DNA of 7,693 nucleotides from Clostridia bacterium (GCA_017395885.1 JAFQNM010000187.1:1-7693), one strand, 5' to 3'; shown: positions 1-6,957, numbered from the stretch's first letter. Translations and numbers: made by a program. The notes: generated from the sequence alone by a model not told the origin.

Positions 1-1593
1 AACACCTGCAGCCTTTGCATGGTTGATGGCCTCAACTGTCTGGGGCATGATACCGTCATCTGCCGCAACAACGAGAATTGCAATATCGGTAGCCTGTGCA
101 CCTCTTGCTCTCATTGCGGTAAACGCCTCGTGTCCGGGGGTATCCAGGAACGTAATATCCTTGCCGTCAATATTAACGGTATAAGCACCGATATGCTGAG
201 TAATACCTCCGGCCTCTCCCTTTGTTACGCTTGTGTGACGGATAGCATCGAGAAGAGATGTTTTACCGTGGTCAACGTGACCCATTACGCACACAACGGG
301 AGGACGCTCAACGAGGTTCTCATCGTTATCCTCTTCTTCATTGAAGAGCTTTTCCTCAATGGTAACAACGACCTCCTTAGTACAGATAGCACCAAGCTCA
401 TCTGCAACAAGGTATGCCGTATCATAGTCGATGATCTGGTTGACGGTTACCATCATACCCATCATCATAAGGCGCTTTACTACCTCGGCAGCAGTAACCT
501 TCAGGCGGCTTGCAAGCTCTCCAACGCTGATCTCATCGGGAACGGTGATCTCAAGCTGCTTCTGCTTTGCCTTCATAGCCTCCTGCTTGCGGAGCTTCTC
601 CATAGCCGCACTTTCCTTGTTACGGTTTTTGGAGGAGCGCATATCGCGGTTGTTCTGCTTCTTGAGCTTCTGCTTTGTAGAAGCATTTTCGCTCACATGG
701 CTGTCATGAACGAAGCTATCCAGCTTTTCATCATACTTGGAAAGGTCAACGCTGGAGGCACGGGTATCTATAACTCTGGTAGCACCTGTGCGCTTACGCT
801 CGTTCTGAGGCGCCTGAGGAGCCTTCTTCTTGCCGCCCATTGTGGACTGGTCGGGAGTATAGCTTCTATCCTGGCTGTCAGAGCTCTTTTTCTGGTTTTC
901 ATATGCCTTCTGAACTCTGTCGCTCATTGACTGCTGGGGTCTTCTCTGAGGCTGCTGAGCCTGGGGCGCGGGAGCCTTTTCTCTTCTCTGCTGGCCCTGT
1001 GCCTGTGTCTGAGCCTGCTGACCCTGAGCCTGCTGGTTGCGAGGTCTCTCAGGTCTCTGCTCTGCCTGTCTCTTTTCTCTTGCCTTTGCCTCCTCTGCAG
1101 CACGAGCCTCTGCAGCGGCCTTCTTTCTTGCCGCCTCTTCCTTTGCGGCCTTCTCAGCATCAGCCTTTGCCTTTGCTGCGGCTGCCGCCTTCATCAGAGC
1201 TGCATCCTTTGCTGCGGCACGTGCTTCGGCCTCTGCCTTTGCTCTTGCCTCTGCCTCTTCCTTTGCTTTAGCCTCAGCCTCTGCCTTTGCTTTTGCCTCG
1301 GCCTCTGCCTTTGCTTTTGCCTCAGCCGCTCTTCTCTCTCTTGCAGCAATTGCTGCCTTGGAGGGCTTGACTGAGGGGATAGCTGTCTTACCGTGAACAT
1401 ATCCGTCTATATCGGATATCTGGTTTGCCTTTGTAAGCATATCGAGAAAAAGGTTTGCCTCGTCTGCCTCAAGAACTGTCATAGTCTTCTTGCCTTCGAG
1501 ACCTGCCTCTTCAAGCTTTGTGATAATATCCTTGGATCTCATATCAAGATCCTTTGAAAGCTGGTTGATGCGGAAAATCGGGGCTTGTGCCAT
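1..1593 (-). CDS. infB: Translation initiation factor IF-2, N-terminal 531 residues (cut by left edge)
   Basis: IF-2 is the cytoplasmic GTPase that brings initiator fMet-tRNA to the 30S subunit and promotes 50S joining. The frame is open from the ATG at 1593 to the edge, and it begins [18 protein letters not shown], a typical IF2_N start. Visible order: IF2_N domain (about residues 1-53); a long Ala/Lys/Glu-rich segment (about 68-180); a Gln/Pro/Arg-rich linker (about 185-220); a second IF2_N-like domain (about 345-398); then the G domain. The P-loop GHVDHGKT is at residues 438-445 (bases 259-282), followed by switch I GGITQHIG and DTPGHEAF at 484-491. The NKxD motif, EF-Tu-like domain II and fMet-tRNA-binding domain would lie left of the window. 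The long N-terminal extension makes this a large IF-2, probably over 900 residues (inferred). A GGGAG ribosome binding site lies about 12 bases upstream. It is the last visible gene of the nusA operon. Confidence 0.97.
   Translation of the reverse strand, partial: MAQAPIFRINQLSKDLDMRSKDIITKLEEAGLEGKKTMTVLEADEANLFLDMLTKANQISDIDGYVHGKTAIPSVKPSKAAIAARERRAAEAKAKAEAEAKAKAEAEAKAKEEAEARAKAEAEARAAAKDAALMKAAAAAKAKADAEKAAKEEAARKKAAAEARAAEEAKAREKRQAEQRPERPRNQQAQGQQAQTQAQGQQRREKAPAPQAQQPQRRPQQSMSDRVQKAYENQKKSSDSQDRSYTPDQSTMGGKKKAPQAPQNERKRTGATRVIDTRASSVDLSKYDEKLDSFVHDSHVSENASTKQKLKKQNNRDMRSSKNRNKESAAMEKLRKQEAMKAKQKQLEITVPDEISVGELASRLKVTAAEVVKRLMMMGMMVTVNQIIDYDTAYLVADELGAICTKEVVVTIEEKLFNEEEDNDENLVERPPVVCVMGHVDHGKTSLLDAIRHTSVTKGEAGGITQHIGAYTVNIDGKDITFLDTPGHEAFTAMRARGAQATDIAILVVAADDGIMPQTVEAINHAKAAGV
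1223..1318. repeat. Four 24-bp tandem repeats inside infB
   Basis: Four consecutive 24-bp units start at 1223, 1247, 1271 and 1295. The third and fourth differ at one base only, while the first two have diverged more; a partial fifth unit follows. On the coding strand they encode an eight-residue Ala/Lys/Glu pattern of the form AKAKAEAE, part of the charged linker of IF-2. The unit length is a multiple of three, so gain or loss of units keeps the frame. Expansion by slippage or unequal recombination is an inference. Confidence 0.85.
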
Positions 1594-1655
1594 ATTGTTA
1601 TACCCGTCTCCCAAAGGGAGCCTTCCTATCAGATTATTGTGAAGATTACTTATAC

Positions 1656-1973
1656 TTATTCATCGGATGAGCACTTTACTATCTGCTCTGCGAGCCCCTT
1701 ATCTGTAAGGGCGACACAGGCGGTGGGTGATATTTTGCCAACTCGCCTGCCCAGTGTTTCCATATCGCATGGCATATTTATGAGATGAACGCTATAGTAT
1801 GCGCATTTATCCGTGATCTGCTTTACCGTTCGCTCTGAGGCATCGCTTGCCAGAAGAACACAAAAGGGACGCTTCAGCTTTCTGATCTCCTTGAGGACCA
1901 GATCCGTGCCGAGCACCGTGCTTCTTTTTGCCGCTGCAAGCCCCAGATATGTGAGTATCTTATCAGTTTTCAT
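1656..1973 (-). CDS. ylxQ: L7Ae-family ribosomal/RNA-binding protein YlxQ, 105 aa
   Basis: This is a small L7Ae/L30e/Gadd45-fold protein of the nusA-infB operon; family members typically bind kink-turn RNA and associate with ribosomes. The start is the ATG at 1973 ([16 protein letters not shown]). The frame extends further upstream, but that part is Arg-rich out-of-frame reading of ylxR. An AGAAGGA ribosome binding site sits just before 1973. Diagnostic features are the [14 protein letters not shown] start of the fold, the core strand [17 protein letters not shown], the KCAYYSV segment, and [21 protein letters not shown] near the C-terminus. The length of about 100 residues is normal. It overlaps the end of ylxR by 11 bases and is separated from infB by 62 bases, which suggests translational coupling with ylxR. 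The exact RNA target in Firmicutes is not well settled. Confidence 0.9.
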   Translation of the reverse strand: MKTDKILTYLGLAAAKRSTVLGTDLVLKEIRKLKRPFCVLLASDASERTVKQITDKCAYYSVHLINMPCDMETLGRRVGKISPTACVALTDKGLAEQIVKCSSDE

Positions 1974-2268
1974 CGGCGTTTTCCTTCTCTGCAAGAGCAA
2001 CCTCCTCCTCCAGAGCCAAAAGAAGCTCCTCGGGGATCTCGCACTCCAGATTGGTTTTAAACCTGTTCTGCTTTCTTGCCTTTTTAAAGCATGCCGTCTT
2101 TTTGCAAACGTAAGCGCCTCTTCCGCCAACCTTACCGGTAAAATCGAGAACCACGCTGCCCTCGGGAGTTCTCACAACTCTGAGAAGCTCCTTTTTGGGA
2201 AAGGACTCTCCGCATCCGGTGCAACGGCGCAAGGGGATCTTTTTCTGTTTCTGTGCCTTAGCAGACAT
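1963..2268 (-). CDS. ylxR: YlxR family (DUF448) RNA-binding protein, 101 aa
   Basis: YlxR proteins are small basic nucleic-acid-binding proteins always found next to nusA. In Bacillus subtilis the homologue has been described as a modulator of RNase P (RnpM) and as a regulator affecting many genes. The family signature is visible: PLRRCTGCGESFPKKELLRVVR (residues about 12-33) and GRGAYVC (49-55), followed by KKTACFKKARKQNRF. Cys16, Cys19, Cys55 and Cys60 could form a metal site, although many family members lack some of them. The C-terminal 25 residues are acidic ([20 protein letters not shown]). The ATG at 2268 starts one base after the nusA TGA, with AAAGGG inside the end of nusA as its ribosome binding site, so its translation is probably coupled to nusA. 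Its own stop lies inside ylxQ. Confidence 0.95.
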   Translation of the reverse strand: MSAKAQKQKKIPLRRCTGCGESFPKKELLRVVRTPEGSVVLDFTGKVGGRGAYVCKKTACFKKARKQNRFKTNLECEIPEELLLALEEEVALAEKENADEN

Positions 2269-2269
2269 A

Positions 2270-3295
2270 TCAGTTGCCCTTTATGTCGATCTTACAGCCT
2301 GTGAGCTTTGCAGCAAGACGAGCGTTCTGGCCTTCCTTACCGATGGCAAGAGAAAGCTGGTCTGCGCTGACGATGACTCTTGCGCTGCGCTCGCCGTCCA
2401 TTTCAACGTCGATAACCTCAGCGGGAGAAAGAGCTGACGCAATGAACTCTGCCGCATCCTCAGAATACTCAACAACGTCGATCTTCTCACCACGGAGCTC
2501 ATCAACGATATCTGCGATTCTGCGGCCGCGCTCACCGATGCAGGCACCAACGGGATCAACGTCATCATCTCTGGAGTAAACTGCGATCTTTGTACGGCTG
2601 CCTGCCTCACGGGCTACGGAATGGATAATAACAACGCCCTCCTCGATCTCGGGGATCTCGGTTTCAAAAAGTCTCTTAACGAGGCCGGGGTGTGTTCTGG
2701 AAAGAGTAACGATGGGGCCGGGATTGCTGTCACGGCGAACCTCGGTAACGAACACCTTGATTCTGTCGCCTGCGGCGAAGGTCTCGCCGGGGATCTGCTC
2801 GCTGTAGGGGAGAACAGCCTCGCTTGTGCCGGTATCAATAACGATATCTCCTGAGGAGTCTGCCGTTTTTGTAACGATAGCGGTGATGACCTCCTCCTTC
2901 TTCTTATCGTACTCACGGATCATAGATGAGCGCTCTGCTTCTCTGATACCCTGAATGATAACCTGCTTTGCAGACTGAGCGCTGAGGCGGCCGAAGCCCT
3001 TTGTTTTTACCTCTGTTTCAACAACACCGCCAAGGGTGTGACGGCGAGAGAGCTTCTTTGCATTTTCAAGAGAGATCTCTGTTGCGGGGTCTGTGACCTC
3101 CTCAACAACGGTCTTCTGCTCGTATACCTTAACGTCCTTCTTTGCAGGGTCGATGACCACACGAACGTTTGTTGTGCCGTATTCCTTCTTGAAGGCGCTG
3201 ACAAGAGCAGCCTCAACCTTCTCGATCATGTATTCCTTCGGGATGCCCTTTGTCTTCTCAAGAAGATCAAGAGCGTTGAAAAATTCCTGATTCAT
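2270..3295 (-). CDS. nusA: Transcription termination/antitermination factor NusA, 341 aa
   Basis: NusA binds RNA polymerase near the RNA exit channel, increases pausing, stabilises terminator hairpins and takes part in antitermination of rRNA operons. Domains in order: N-terminal polymerase-binding domain (about 1-125, starting MNQEFFNALDLLEKTKGI); S1 domain (about 134-200, ending TLSRTHPGLVKRLFE); KH1 with the GERG loop at 254-257 (GACIGERGRRI); KH2 with GKEG at 319-322 (LAIGKEGQNARLAAKLT). It stops right after KH2 and lacks the acidic repeats of enterobacterial NusA, as is usual for Firmicutes. AGAAAGGA lies 11 bases before the ATG, a rather long spacing. It is the second gene of the operon, 37 bases after rimP. 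NusA is known to control its own operon in some bacteria, which makes the rimP leader hairpin relevant. Confidence 0.98.
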   Translation of the reverse strand: MNQEFFNALDLLEKTKGIPKEYMIEKVEAALVSAFKKEYGTTNVRVVIDPAKKDVKVYEQKTVVEEVTDPATEISLENAKKLSRRHTLGGVVETEVKTKGFGRLSAQSAKQVIIQGIREAERSSMIREYDKKKEEVITAIVTKTADSSGDIVIDTGTSEAVLPYSEQIPGETFAAGDRIKVFVTEVRRDSNPGPIVTLSRTHPGLVKRLFETEIPEIEEGVVIIHSVAREAGSRTKIAVYSRDDDVDPVGACIGERGRRIADIVDELRGEKIDVVEYSEDAAEFIASALSPAEVIDVEMDGERSARVIVSADQLSLAIGKEGQNARLAAKLTGCKIDIKGN

Positions 3296-3332
3296 TTTCT
3301 TTTGGTTCCTTTCTGGAAAATATGTTATTTAA

Positions 3333-3800
3333 TTACCAATCAAACACGGTGGAGACCTTAGCCACAGAGGACTTTTCAAGAACGATCTCCGCTTCGTCAA
3401 CATTTACGCTGACAGTTTTTTCATCAGCTCCGGAAAGGATGCCGACGATCTGCTTCTTGCCGTCAACAGGGGCATAAAGCTTAACCTCCACCTTTTCGCC
3501 CATACAGGCCTCAAAATGCTCGGGGCGGGAAAGAACTCTTTCTATTCCGGGGGAGGAGACCTCCATCTTGTAGGAGACCTCAATAGGGTCTGCCTCATCG
3601 ATAATGGGGTCAATGGCTCTCGCCATTTTTTCGCAGTCCTCAATATCAATGCCCTCAGGCTTATCGATAGTGATACGGAGGATCATATCAGCGCCCTCTT
3701 TAACGTACTCAACGTCCCAAAGCATAAAGCCGAAGCTGTCTGCCACGGGGCTGACCAGGTCTCTGACGGTGCCTGCGATATTTTTCTTCTGCTTTTCCAT
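3333..3800 (-). CDS. rimP: Ribosome maturation factor RimP, 155 aa
   Basis: RimP helps late assembly of the 30S subunit, around S12 and the central pseudoknot. The protein shows the two expected domains: an N-terminal alpha/beta part (about 1-88) with DVEYVKEGADMILRITID, the GIDIEDCEKMARAIDPIID stretch and the family hallmark EVSSPGIERVL (80-90); and a C-terminal Sm-like barrel (about 93-155) with GEKVEVKLYAPVDGKKQIVGIL. The length is typical of the family. The start is the ATG at 3800, with AAGGTG five bases upstream. It is the first gene of the operon, preceded by a strong promoter and a structured leader, and followed 37 bases later by nusA. Confidence 0.97.
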   Translation of the reverse strand: MEKQKKNIAGTVRDLVSPVADSFGFMLWDVEYVKEGADMILRITIDKPEGIDIEDCEKMARAIDPIIDEADPIEVSYKMEVSSPGIERVLSRPEHFEACMGEKVEVKLYAPVDGKKQIVGILSGADEKTVSVNVDEAEIVLEKSSVAKVSTVFDW

Positions 3801-3834
3801 TTTTCACCTTATAAATTAAAATTCTCATAAAAGA

Positions 3835-3858
3835 GAGAGTGGGTTTTGGCCCACTCTC
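3835..3858 (-). promoter_or_regulatory. Hairpin in the rimP operon leader, possible attenuator
   Basis: A perfect 9-bp stem (GAGAGTGGG paired with CCCACTCTC) with a 6-base loop lies in the predicted leader, about 20 nt after the inferred transcription start. On the minus strand it is followed by TCTTTTATGAG, a short U-rich stretch typical of a weak intrinsic terminator. It ends about 35 nt before the rimP ATG, so it does not cover the ribosome binding site. Because NusA stimulates hairpin-dependent termination and is encoded in this operon, feedback attenuation is plausible. Alternatively it may be a readthrough terminator for the gene at 4010-4423. I did not find a clear competing antiterminator, although GAGTGAAAGTATGAGAG just upstream partly resembles the 5' arm. 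Confidence 0.6.
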
Positions 3859-3883
3859 ATACTTTCACTCTATTACGCTATGT

Positions 3884-3912
3884 ATTATATCACATATTTT
3901 CAACTTTTGCAA
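3884..3912 (-). promoter_or_regulatory. Sigma-A-type promoter of the rimP-nusA-infB operon
   Basis: Read on the minus strand, TTGCAA (3912-3907), a 17-base spacer and a perfect TATAAT (3889-3884) form a near-consensus promoter. Transcription should start near 3877, giving a leader of about 77 nt before rimP. The surrounding DNA (3860-3955) is strongly AT-rich. No clear terminator for the upstream gene lies between 4009 and 3912, so some readthrough from that gene is possible. Confidence 0.8.
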
Positions 3913-4009
3913 GAGATTTTTGAATTTTTCTTTTATTTATAACAATTGTACAGTTTTGACCCTTGCACAGATGTTATTTATTGCTGTTGGTGCATTCAAG
4001 GAAAGCTTA

Positions 4010-4423
4010 TCAGTCAAAGCGCTTGTTGCACTTGTTGCAGATCAGCTTTTTGGAGTTTTCTCCGATGGCAAATATACCTGCTACACCGAAGGTTAATGCC
4101 TTTTCAAGCTTTGATACGCTTCTTATATCCTTGCTGCCGCAGAAGGGACATCTTCCGGAAAGGGACGTGTAGAATACAAAGCCCTTGTCAACGTCTCTTT
4201 TGAAATCCTCAAATGCTCTGTACTCATTACAGATATATCCTGTGCTGTCGTTGTACCACCTGTACTGACATTCCTGCTGAGCATGAAGAACAGCACACTC
4301 CTGCGCCATATCTCGGGTCAGTCCCTTTTGCGTAAGTATATAATATTCTATACCACGCTCAAGAACCGGTGAGGTCATCATAAGCTGGCGGATGATCTCG
4401 GGATCAAATGTCTGAATTTTCAT
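4010..4423 (-). CDS. Uncharacterised protein with C-terminal zinc ribbon, 137 aa
   Basis: I do not recognise this gene. The N-terminal two thirds (1-88) is mixed helical and polar, starting MKIQTFDPEIIRQLMMTSPV, with aromatic clusters (YRWYNDSTGYICNEY, GFVFYTSLSG). The C-terminal part carries a CPFC pair (Cys92, Cys95) and a CNKC pair (Cys129, Cys132), spaced as in a zinc ribbon. The 33 residues between them include a small hydrophobic glycine-containing stretch (ALTFGVAGIFAIG, 109-121), which in related zinc-ribbon proteins often forms a short hydrophobic turn or membrane-touching loop. Cys43, Cys52 and Cys65 are further possible ligands. There is no signal peptide. The start is firm: AGGAGG (4434-4429) sits five bases before the ATG, and a consensus promoter lies upstream. 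The gene is separate from the rimP operon and divergent from uvrB. The role is unknown; metal-dependent binding of nucleic acid or protein is only a guess. Confidence 0.85.
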   Translation of the reverse strand: MKIQTFDPEIIRQLMMTSPVLERGIEYYILTQKGLTRDMAQECAVLHAQQECQYRWYNDSTGYICNEYRAFEDFKRDVDKGFVFYTSLSGRCPFCGSKDIRSVSKLEKALTFGVAGIFAIGENSKKLICNKCNKRFD

Positions 4424-4428
4424 CTATT

Positions 4429-4434
4429 CCTCCT
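4429..4434 (-). promoter_or_regulatory. Perfect Shine-Dalgarno site of the zinc-ribbon gene
   Basis: On the minus strand AGGAGG is followed by five bases (AATAG) and the ATG at 4423. This fixes the start codon and argues that the unrecognised gene is really translated. Confidence 0.85.
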
Positions 4435-4461
4435 GTTTGCCGTTGTGTCGGCTTTTATCTT

Positions 4462-4490
4462 ATTTTATCCTACTTTTTCCTACCTGTCAA
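4462..4490 (-). promoter_or_regulatory. Consensus sigma-A promoter of the zinc-ribbon gene
   Basis: On the minus strand a perfect TTGACA (4490-4485), a 17-base spacer and TAAAAT (4467-4462) form a strong vegetative promoter. Transcription would start near 4455, leaving a leader of about 30 nt before the ATG at 4423. This predicts high constitutive expression unless a repressor acts here. Confidence 0.82.
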
Positions 4491-4510
4491 TATTAAGTGC
4501 GATTATGGGT

Positions 4511-4516
4511 TATAAT
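4511..4516 (+). promoter_or_regulatory. Isolated TATAAT, possible old promoter of the broken RHH gene
   Basis: A perfect -10 hexamer lies 36 bases before the ATG at 4552, but no good -35 box is found at 16-18 bases (CAATAT at 17). It may be what remains of the promoter of the decayed gene downstream. It lies back-to-back with the minus-strand promoter at 4462-4490. Confidence 0.3.
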
Positions 4517-4551
4517 CTTTTAGCAGCAAACAAAGAAAGGATCGGCCGGTT

Positions 4552-4667
4552 ATGAAAGCTTTAAAGGAAAAAATAAGCATCACCATAGACAGCGATATGG
4601 CCGATCTTTGTCTCAGTATATCAATTTAGTTTTGAAATAGCATATAAGAAAGCTTGAGGAGCGATAA
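4552..4667 (+). pseudogene. Remnant of a ribbon-helix-helix (CopG/antitoxin-type) gene
   Basis: Translation from the ATG at 4552 gives MKALKEKISITIDSDMADL, the characteristic beta-strand start of small ribbon-helix-helix proteins. This frame ends at a TAG at 4627. In another frame, from 4611, the sequence reads SQYINLVLK, then a TAG at 4638, then HIRKLEER and a TAA at 4665. That is the usual second-helix ending of the same family (RSFSQYINxVLK type). The middle part normally joining them (first helix and turn, about a dozen residues) is missing, so the gene seems to have suffered an internal deletion with frame change plus a nonsense mutation. AAAGG at 4536-4540 could be the old ribosome binding site. 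Such proteins are often antitoxins or autoregulated repressors. No intact partner toxin is visible. The family call rests on motif recognition and not on alignment. Confidence 0.65.
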
Positions 4668-4750
4668 CAGCAGCTCTCAACTCTAAAAAGCTTCAGGCTT
4701 TCGAGAAGGATGCAGATTCCGTCATTTCAAGTTTGTCGGGGAGGATAACT
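4658..4750 (+). pseudogene. Coding-like fragment without start, unrecognised
   Basis: Between a TGA at 4655 and the GC-rich repeat, one frame reads GAITAALNSKKLQAFEK and continues DADSVISSLSGR. It is a protein-like, soluble helical composition without rare-residue clutter. There is no ATG in frame and no ribosome binding site. The frame runs on into the inverted repeat and ends at a TAA around 4793. It may be the continuation of the decayed ribbon-helix-helix locus, for example the tail of a downstream partner, or chance. I cannot assign a family. Confidence 0.3.
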
Positions 4751-4754
4751 TGTA

Positions 4755-4777
4755 GGGGCGGATGTAGGATCCGCCCC
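4755..4777. repeat. GC-rich perfect inverted repeat, likely dispersed element
   Basis: GGGGCGGAT and ATCCGCCCC form a perfect 9-bp inverted repeat around the 5-base loop GTAGG, preceded by TGTA. It stands out from its AT-rich surroundings. Very similar GTAGGGGCGGAT...ATCCGCCC elements are common as small dispersed repeats in Clostridia genomes (from general knowledge, not checked here). It is not followed by a good T-run on either strand, so it is a poor intrinsic terminator. Confidence 0.6.
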
Positions 4778-4868
4778 ACGGTTGATATATTTTAAATCTT
4801 TCTGTTAAACCGGAATTTAAGCTCTCGGCCGGAAAGACTTTTCTCACATCACGTCTTTACCTTTTATG
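4778..4868. other. Intergenic stretch before the uvrB promoter, no gene seen
   Basis: This stretch has no open frame with a ribosome binding site, no tRNA-like fold, and no recognisable LexA (SOS) box of the GAAC-N4-GTTC type. It contains a small CGGCCG palindrome near 4827 only. Confidence 0.5.
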
Positions 4869-4897
4869 TTGACCCACCGTTGTTTTTGTGATAAACT
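4869..4897 (+). promoter_or_regulatory. Sigma-A-type promoter of uvrB
   Basis: TTGACC (4869-4874), a 17-base spacer and TAAACT (4892-4897) form a good promoter. Transcription would start near 4904, about 36 nt before the uvrB ATG. I looked for a LexA operator across 4800-4939 and found none of the expected form. The closest match, GACCCACCGTTG within the promoter, has two mismatches to GAAC-N4-GTTC. Confidence 0.65.
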
Positions 4898-4926
4898 AAT
4901 GATACGAAAGGATCAACAGCTCAGAG

Positions 4927-4933
4927 AAAGGAG
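4927..4933 (+). promoter_or_regulatory. Ribosome binding site of uvrB
   Basis: AAAGGAG lies six bases before the ATG at 4940. Together with the canonical UvrB N-terminus this decides the start codon. Confidence 0.85.
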
Positions 4934-4939
4934 CCGGCC

Positions 4940-6955
4940 ATGGAAAAATTCAAGCTCGTTTCGGAATACAGCCCCACAGGCGACCAGCCTCAGGCCATTG
5001 ACAAGCTTTCTGCTGGCATTGATGCAGGTGAGCGCTTCCAGACCCTTATGGGAGTTACGGGAAGCGGCAAGACCTTCACTATGGCAAATATTATTGCAAA
5101 CACCAACCGCCCTACCCTGGTGCTTGCCCACAACAAAACGCTGGCAGCACAGCTCTGCTCCGAGTTTCGCCGTTTCTTTCCCGAAAACGCAGTTGAGTAT
5201 TTCGTCTCCTATTACGACTACTATCAGCCTGAGGCCTACGTCCCGGGCAAGGATATGTATATAGAGAAGGACTCCTCGATAAACGATGAGATAGACAAGC
5301 TGCGCCACAGCGCAACAAGCGCCCTCTTTGAGCGGCGTGACGTTATTATCGTTGCCAGCGTTTCCTGCATATTCTCTCTCGGCCCCCCCGAGGAGTATTC
5401 CTCTCAGGTAACGGCTCTGCGCCCCGGTATGCAGATGGACCGTGACGAGCTTGCAAGAAAGCTTATCTCCGTTTCATATAACAGAAATGATATGGCCTTT
5501 CAGCGAGGCACCTTCCGTATGAAGGGAGACACGCTTGAGGTCTTCCCCTCAAACGAAAGCTCAAAGGGTATCCGTGTTGAGTTTTTCGGAGACGAGATAG
5601 ACAGAGTATGCGTTATAGACGCCCTCAAGGGAACAGTTATCCAATCTGTCAGCTACGCTCCCATATACCCCGCAAACCACTACGTTCTTTCTGAGGAGCA
5701 CAAGGAGAGAGCCTTTGAGGAGATAGAGAGGGAGCTTGAGGAAAGAATCGAGTTCTTTGAATCTCAGGGCAAGCTCATAGAGGCTCAGCGTATTGCCGAG
5801 CGCACAAGATACGATATGGAAATGCTACGTGAGGTAGGCTTCTGCTCCGGAATAGAAAACTATTCAAGAGTTTTCGCAGGCCGTGCTCCCGGAAGCACTC
5901 CGTACACTCTTTTGGACTATTTCCCCAAGGATTATCTTTTGTTTGTGGACGAGTCTCACGTCACCCTCCCTCAGGTAAGAGGAATGTTCGGAGGAGATCG
6001 TGCAAGAAAAAAGAATCTTGTAGATTACGGCTTCCGCCTGCCCTCTGCATACGATAACCGCCCCCTGAATTTTGAGGAGTTTGAGGGGAAAATAAACCAG
6101 TTGATCGCCGTTTCCGCAACTCCGGGAGAATACGAGAAAGACCACTCCTCACAGATTGTTGAGCAGATCATACGCCCCACGGGCCTCCTTGATCCCGAAA
6201 TTGAGGTTCGCCCCGTTGAAACTCAGGTGGATGACGTTCTCTCCGAGATCCGTCTACGCACCGAAAAGGGAGAGAGAGTTCTGGTAACCACCCTGACCAA
6301 AAAAATGGCAGAGGACCTTACCGAGTATCTTGACAGCCAGGGGGTCAGGGTAAAATATATCCACCACAGCGTGGAGACCATGGAGCGAAGCGAGCTGCTT
6401 CGTGACCTTCGCCTCGGCGTTTACGACGTTCTCGTCGGCATCAACCTGCTCCGTGAGGGAATCGACCTTCCCGAGGTCACCCTCGTTGCCATACTCGATG
6501 CAGATAAGGAGGGCTTCCTCAGAAGCGAATCATCACTAATCCAGACCATCGGCCGAGCGGCAAGAAACGTTGGCGGCAAGGTCATTATGTATGCCGATAC
6601 GGTGACGGGCTCAATGAATGCCGCCATTTCAGAGACCAACCGCCGCCGTGAAATACAAAACCGATATAACGAGGAGAACAATATCACCCCCACCACCATC
6701 AAAAAGGATGTTGGAGACCTTATTCAGATCGGTAACTCAAAGGCAGGCAAGGGCGAAAGAAGGAAGGAGAGCCTCGAGGATGAGATCATCCGCCTGAGAG
6801 CAGAAATGAAGGCTGCCGCAGCAGAGCTCCGATTTGAGGAGGCTGCATTCCTCAGAGATAAGATCCGCTCTCTTGAGGCCGCAGGCAGCTCAGAGCCCTC
6901 CTCCCCATCGGGAGGCGCCCGAAAAAATAAAGGGCGAAAAAGAGGGTCAAAATAG
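4940..6955 (+). CDS. uvrB: Excinuclease ABC subunit B, UvrB, 671 aa
   Basis: UvrB is the central damage-verifying helicase-like subunit of nucleotide excision repair. It is loaded by UvrA, clamps one DNA strand with its beta-hairpin, then recruits UvrC for the two incisions. The sequence is complete and canonical. It starts [20 protein letters not shown]; the Walker A motif GVTGSGKT is at 38-45; the beta-hairpin region [20 protein letters not shown] is at 91-110; Walker B DESH is at 337-340; motif III SAT is at 392-394; [13 protein letters not shown] is at 500-512; and motif [10 protein letters not shown] is at 535-542. The UVR domain that contacts UvrC lies at about 612-646 ([31 protein letters not shown]). 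A basic Lys/Arg/Gly-rich tail (660-671) follows a Ser/Pro linker. Length is normal. uvrA is not adjacent in the window. No terminator follows, so transcription may read into the next gene. Confidence 0.99.
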   Translation: MEKFKLVSEYSPTGDQPQAIDKLSAGIDAGERFQTLMGVTGSGKTFTMANIIANTNRPTLVLAHNKTLAAQLCSEFRRFFPENAVEYFVSYYDYYQPEAYVPGKDMYIEKDSSINDEIDKLRHSATSALFERRDVIIVASVSCIFSLGPPEEYSSQVTALRPGMQMDRDELARKLISVSYNRNDMAFQRGTFRMKGDTLEVFPSNESSKGIRVEFFGDEIDRVCVIDALKGTVIQSVSYAPIYPANHYVLSEEHKERAFEEIERELEERIEFFESQGKLIEAQRIAERTRYDMEMLREVGFCSGIENYSRVFAGRAPGSTPYTLLDYFPKDYLLFVDESHVTLPQVRGMFGGDRARKKNLVDYGFRLPSAYDNRPLNFEEFEGKINQLIAVSATPGEYEKDHSSQIVEQIIRPTGLLDPEIEVRPVETQVDDVLSEIRLRTEKGERVLVTTLTKKMAEDLTEYLDSQGVRVKYIHHSVETMERSELLRDLRLGVYDVLVGINLLREGIDLPEVTLVAILDADKEGFLRSESSLIQTIGRAARNVGGKVIMYADTVTGSMNAAISETNRRREIQNRYNEENNITPTTIKKDVGDLIQIGNSKAGKGERRKESLEDEIIRLRAEMKAAAAELRFEEAAFLRDKIRSLEAAGSSEPSSPSGGARKNKGRKRGSK

Positions 6956-6957
6956 CC

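Noticed and set aside
19..930. Long plus-strand open frame of 303 codons opposite infB
   Set aside because: It is the antisense shadow of IF-2, whose minus-strand frame shows all expected motifs; the plus frame has no ribosome binding site and no recognisable domain.
1223..1318. 24-bp repeats as a CRISPR-like array
   Set aside because: The units are directly tandem without spacers, lie in frame inside infB, and encode a simple Ala/Lys/Glu pattern.
1974..2129. Upstream extension of ylxQ to a start at 2129
   Set aside because: The added 52 residues are Arg/Trp/Leu-rich out-of-frame reading of ylxR; the ATG at 1973 has a good ribosome binding site and gives the normal family N-terminus.
3913..4009. 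Terminator after the zinc-ribbon gene
   Set aside because: The stretch is AT-rich with only a small ACAATTGT palindrome and no GC stem plus T-run; the nearest terminator-like hairpin is the one in the rimP leader.
4755..4800. Inverted repeat read as a rho-independent terminator
   Set aside because: The stem is followed by ACGGTTGAT rather than a T-run on the plus strand, and by ACAAGTTATC on the minus strand.
4869..4890. Candidate LexA box GACC-CACC-GTTG in the uvrB promoter
   Set aside because: It has two mismatches in the eight defining bases of GAAC-N4-GTTC and lacks dyad symmetry, so it is not better than chance.
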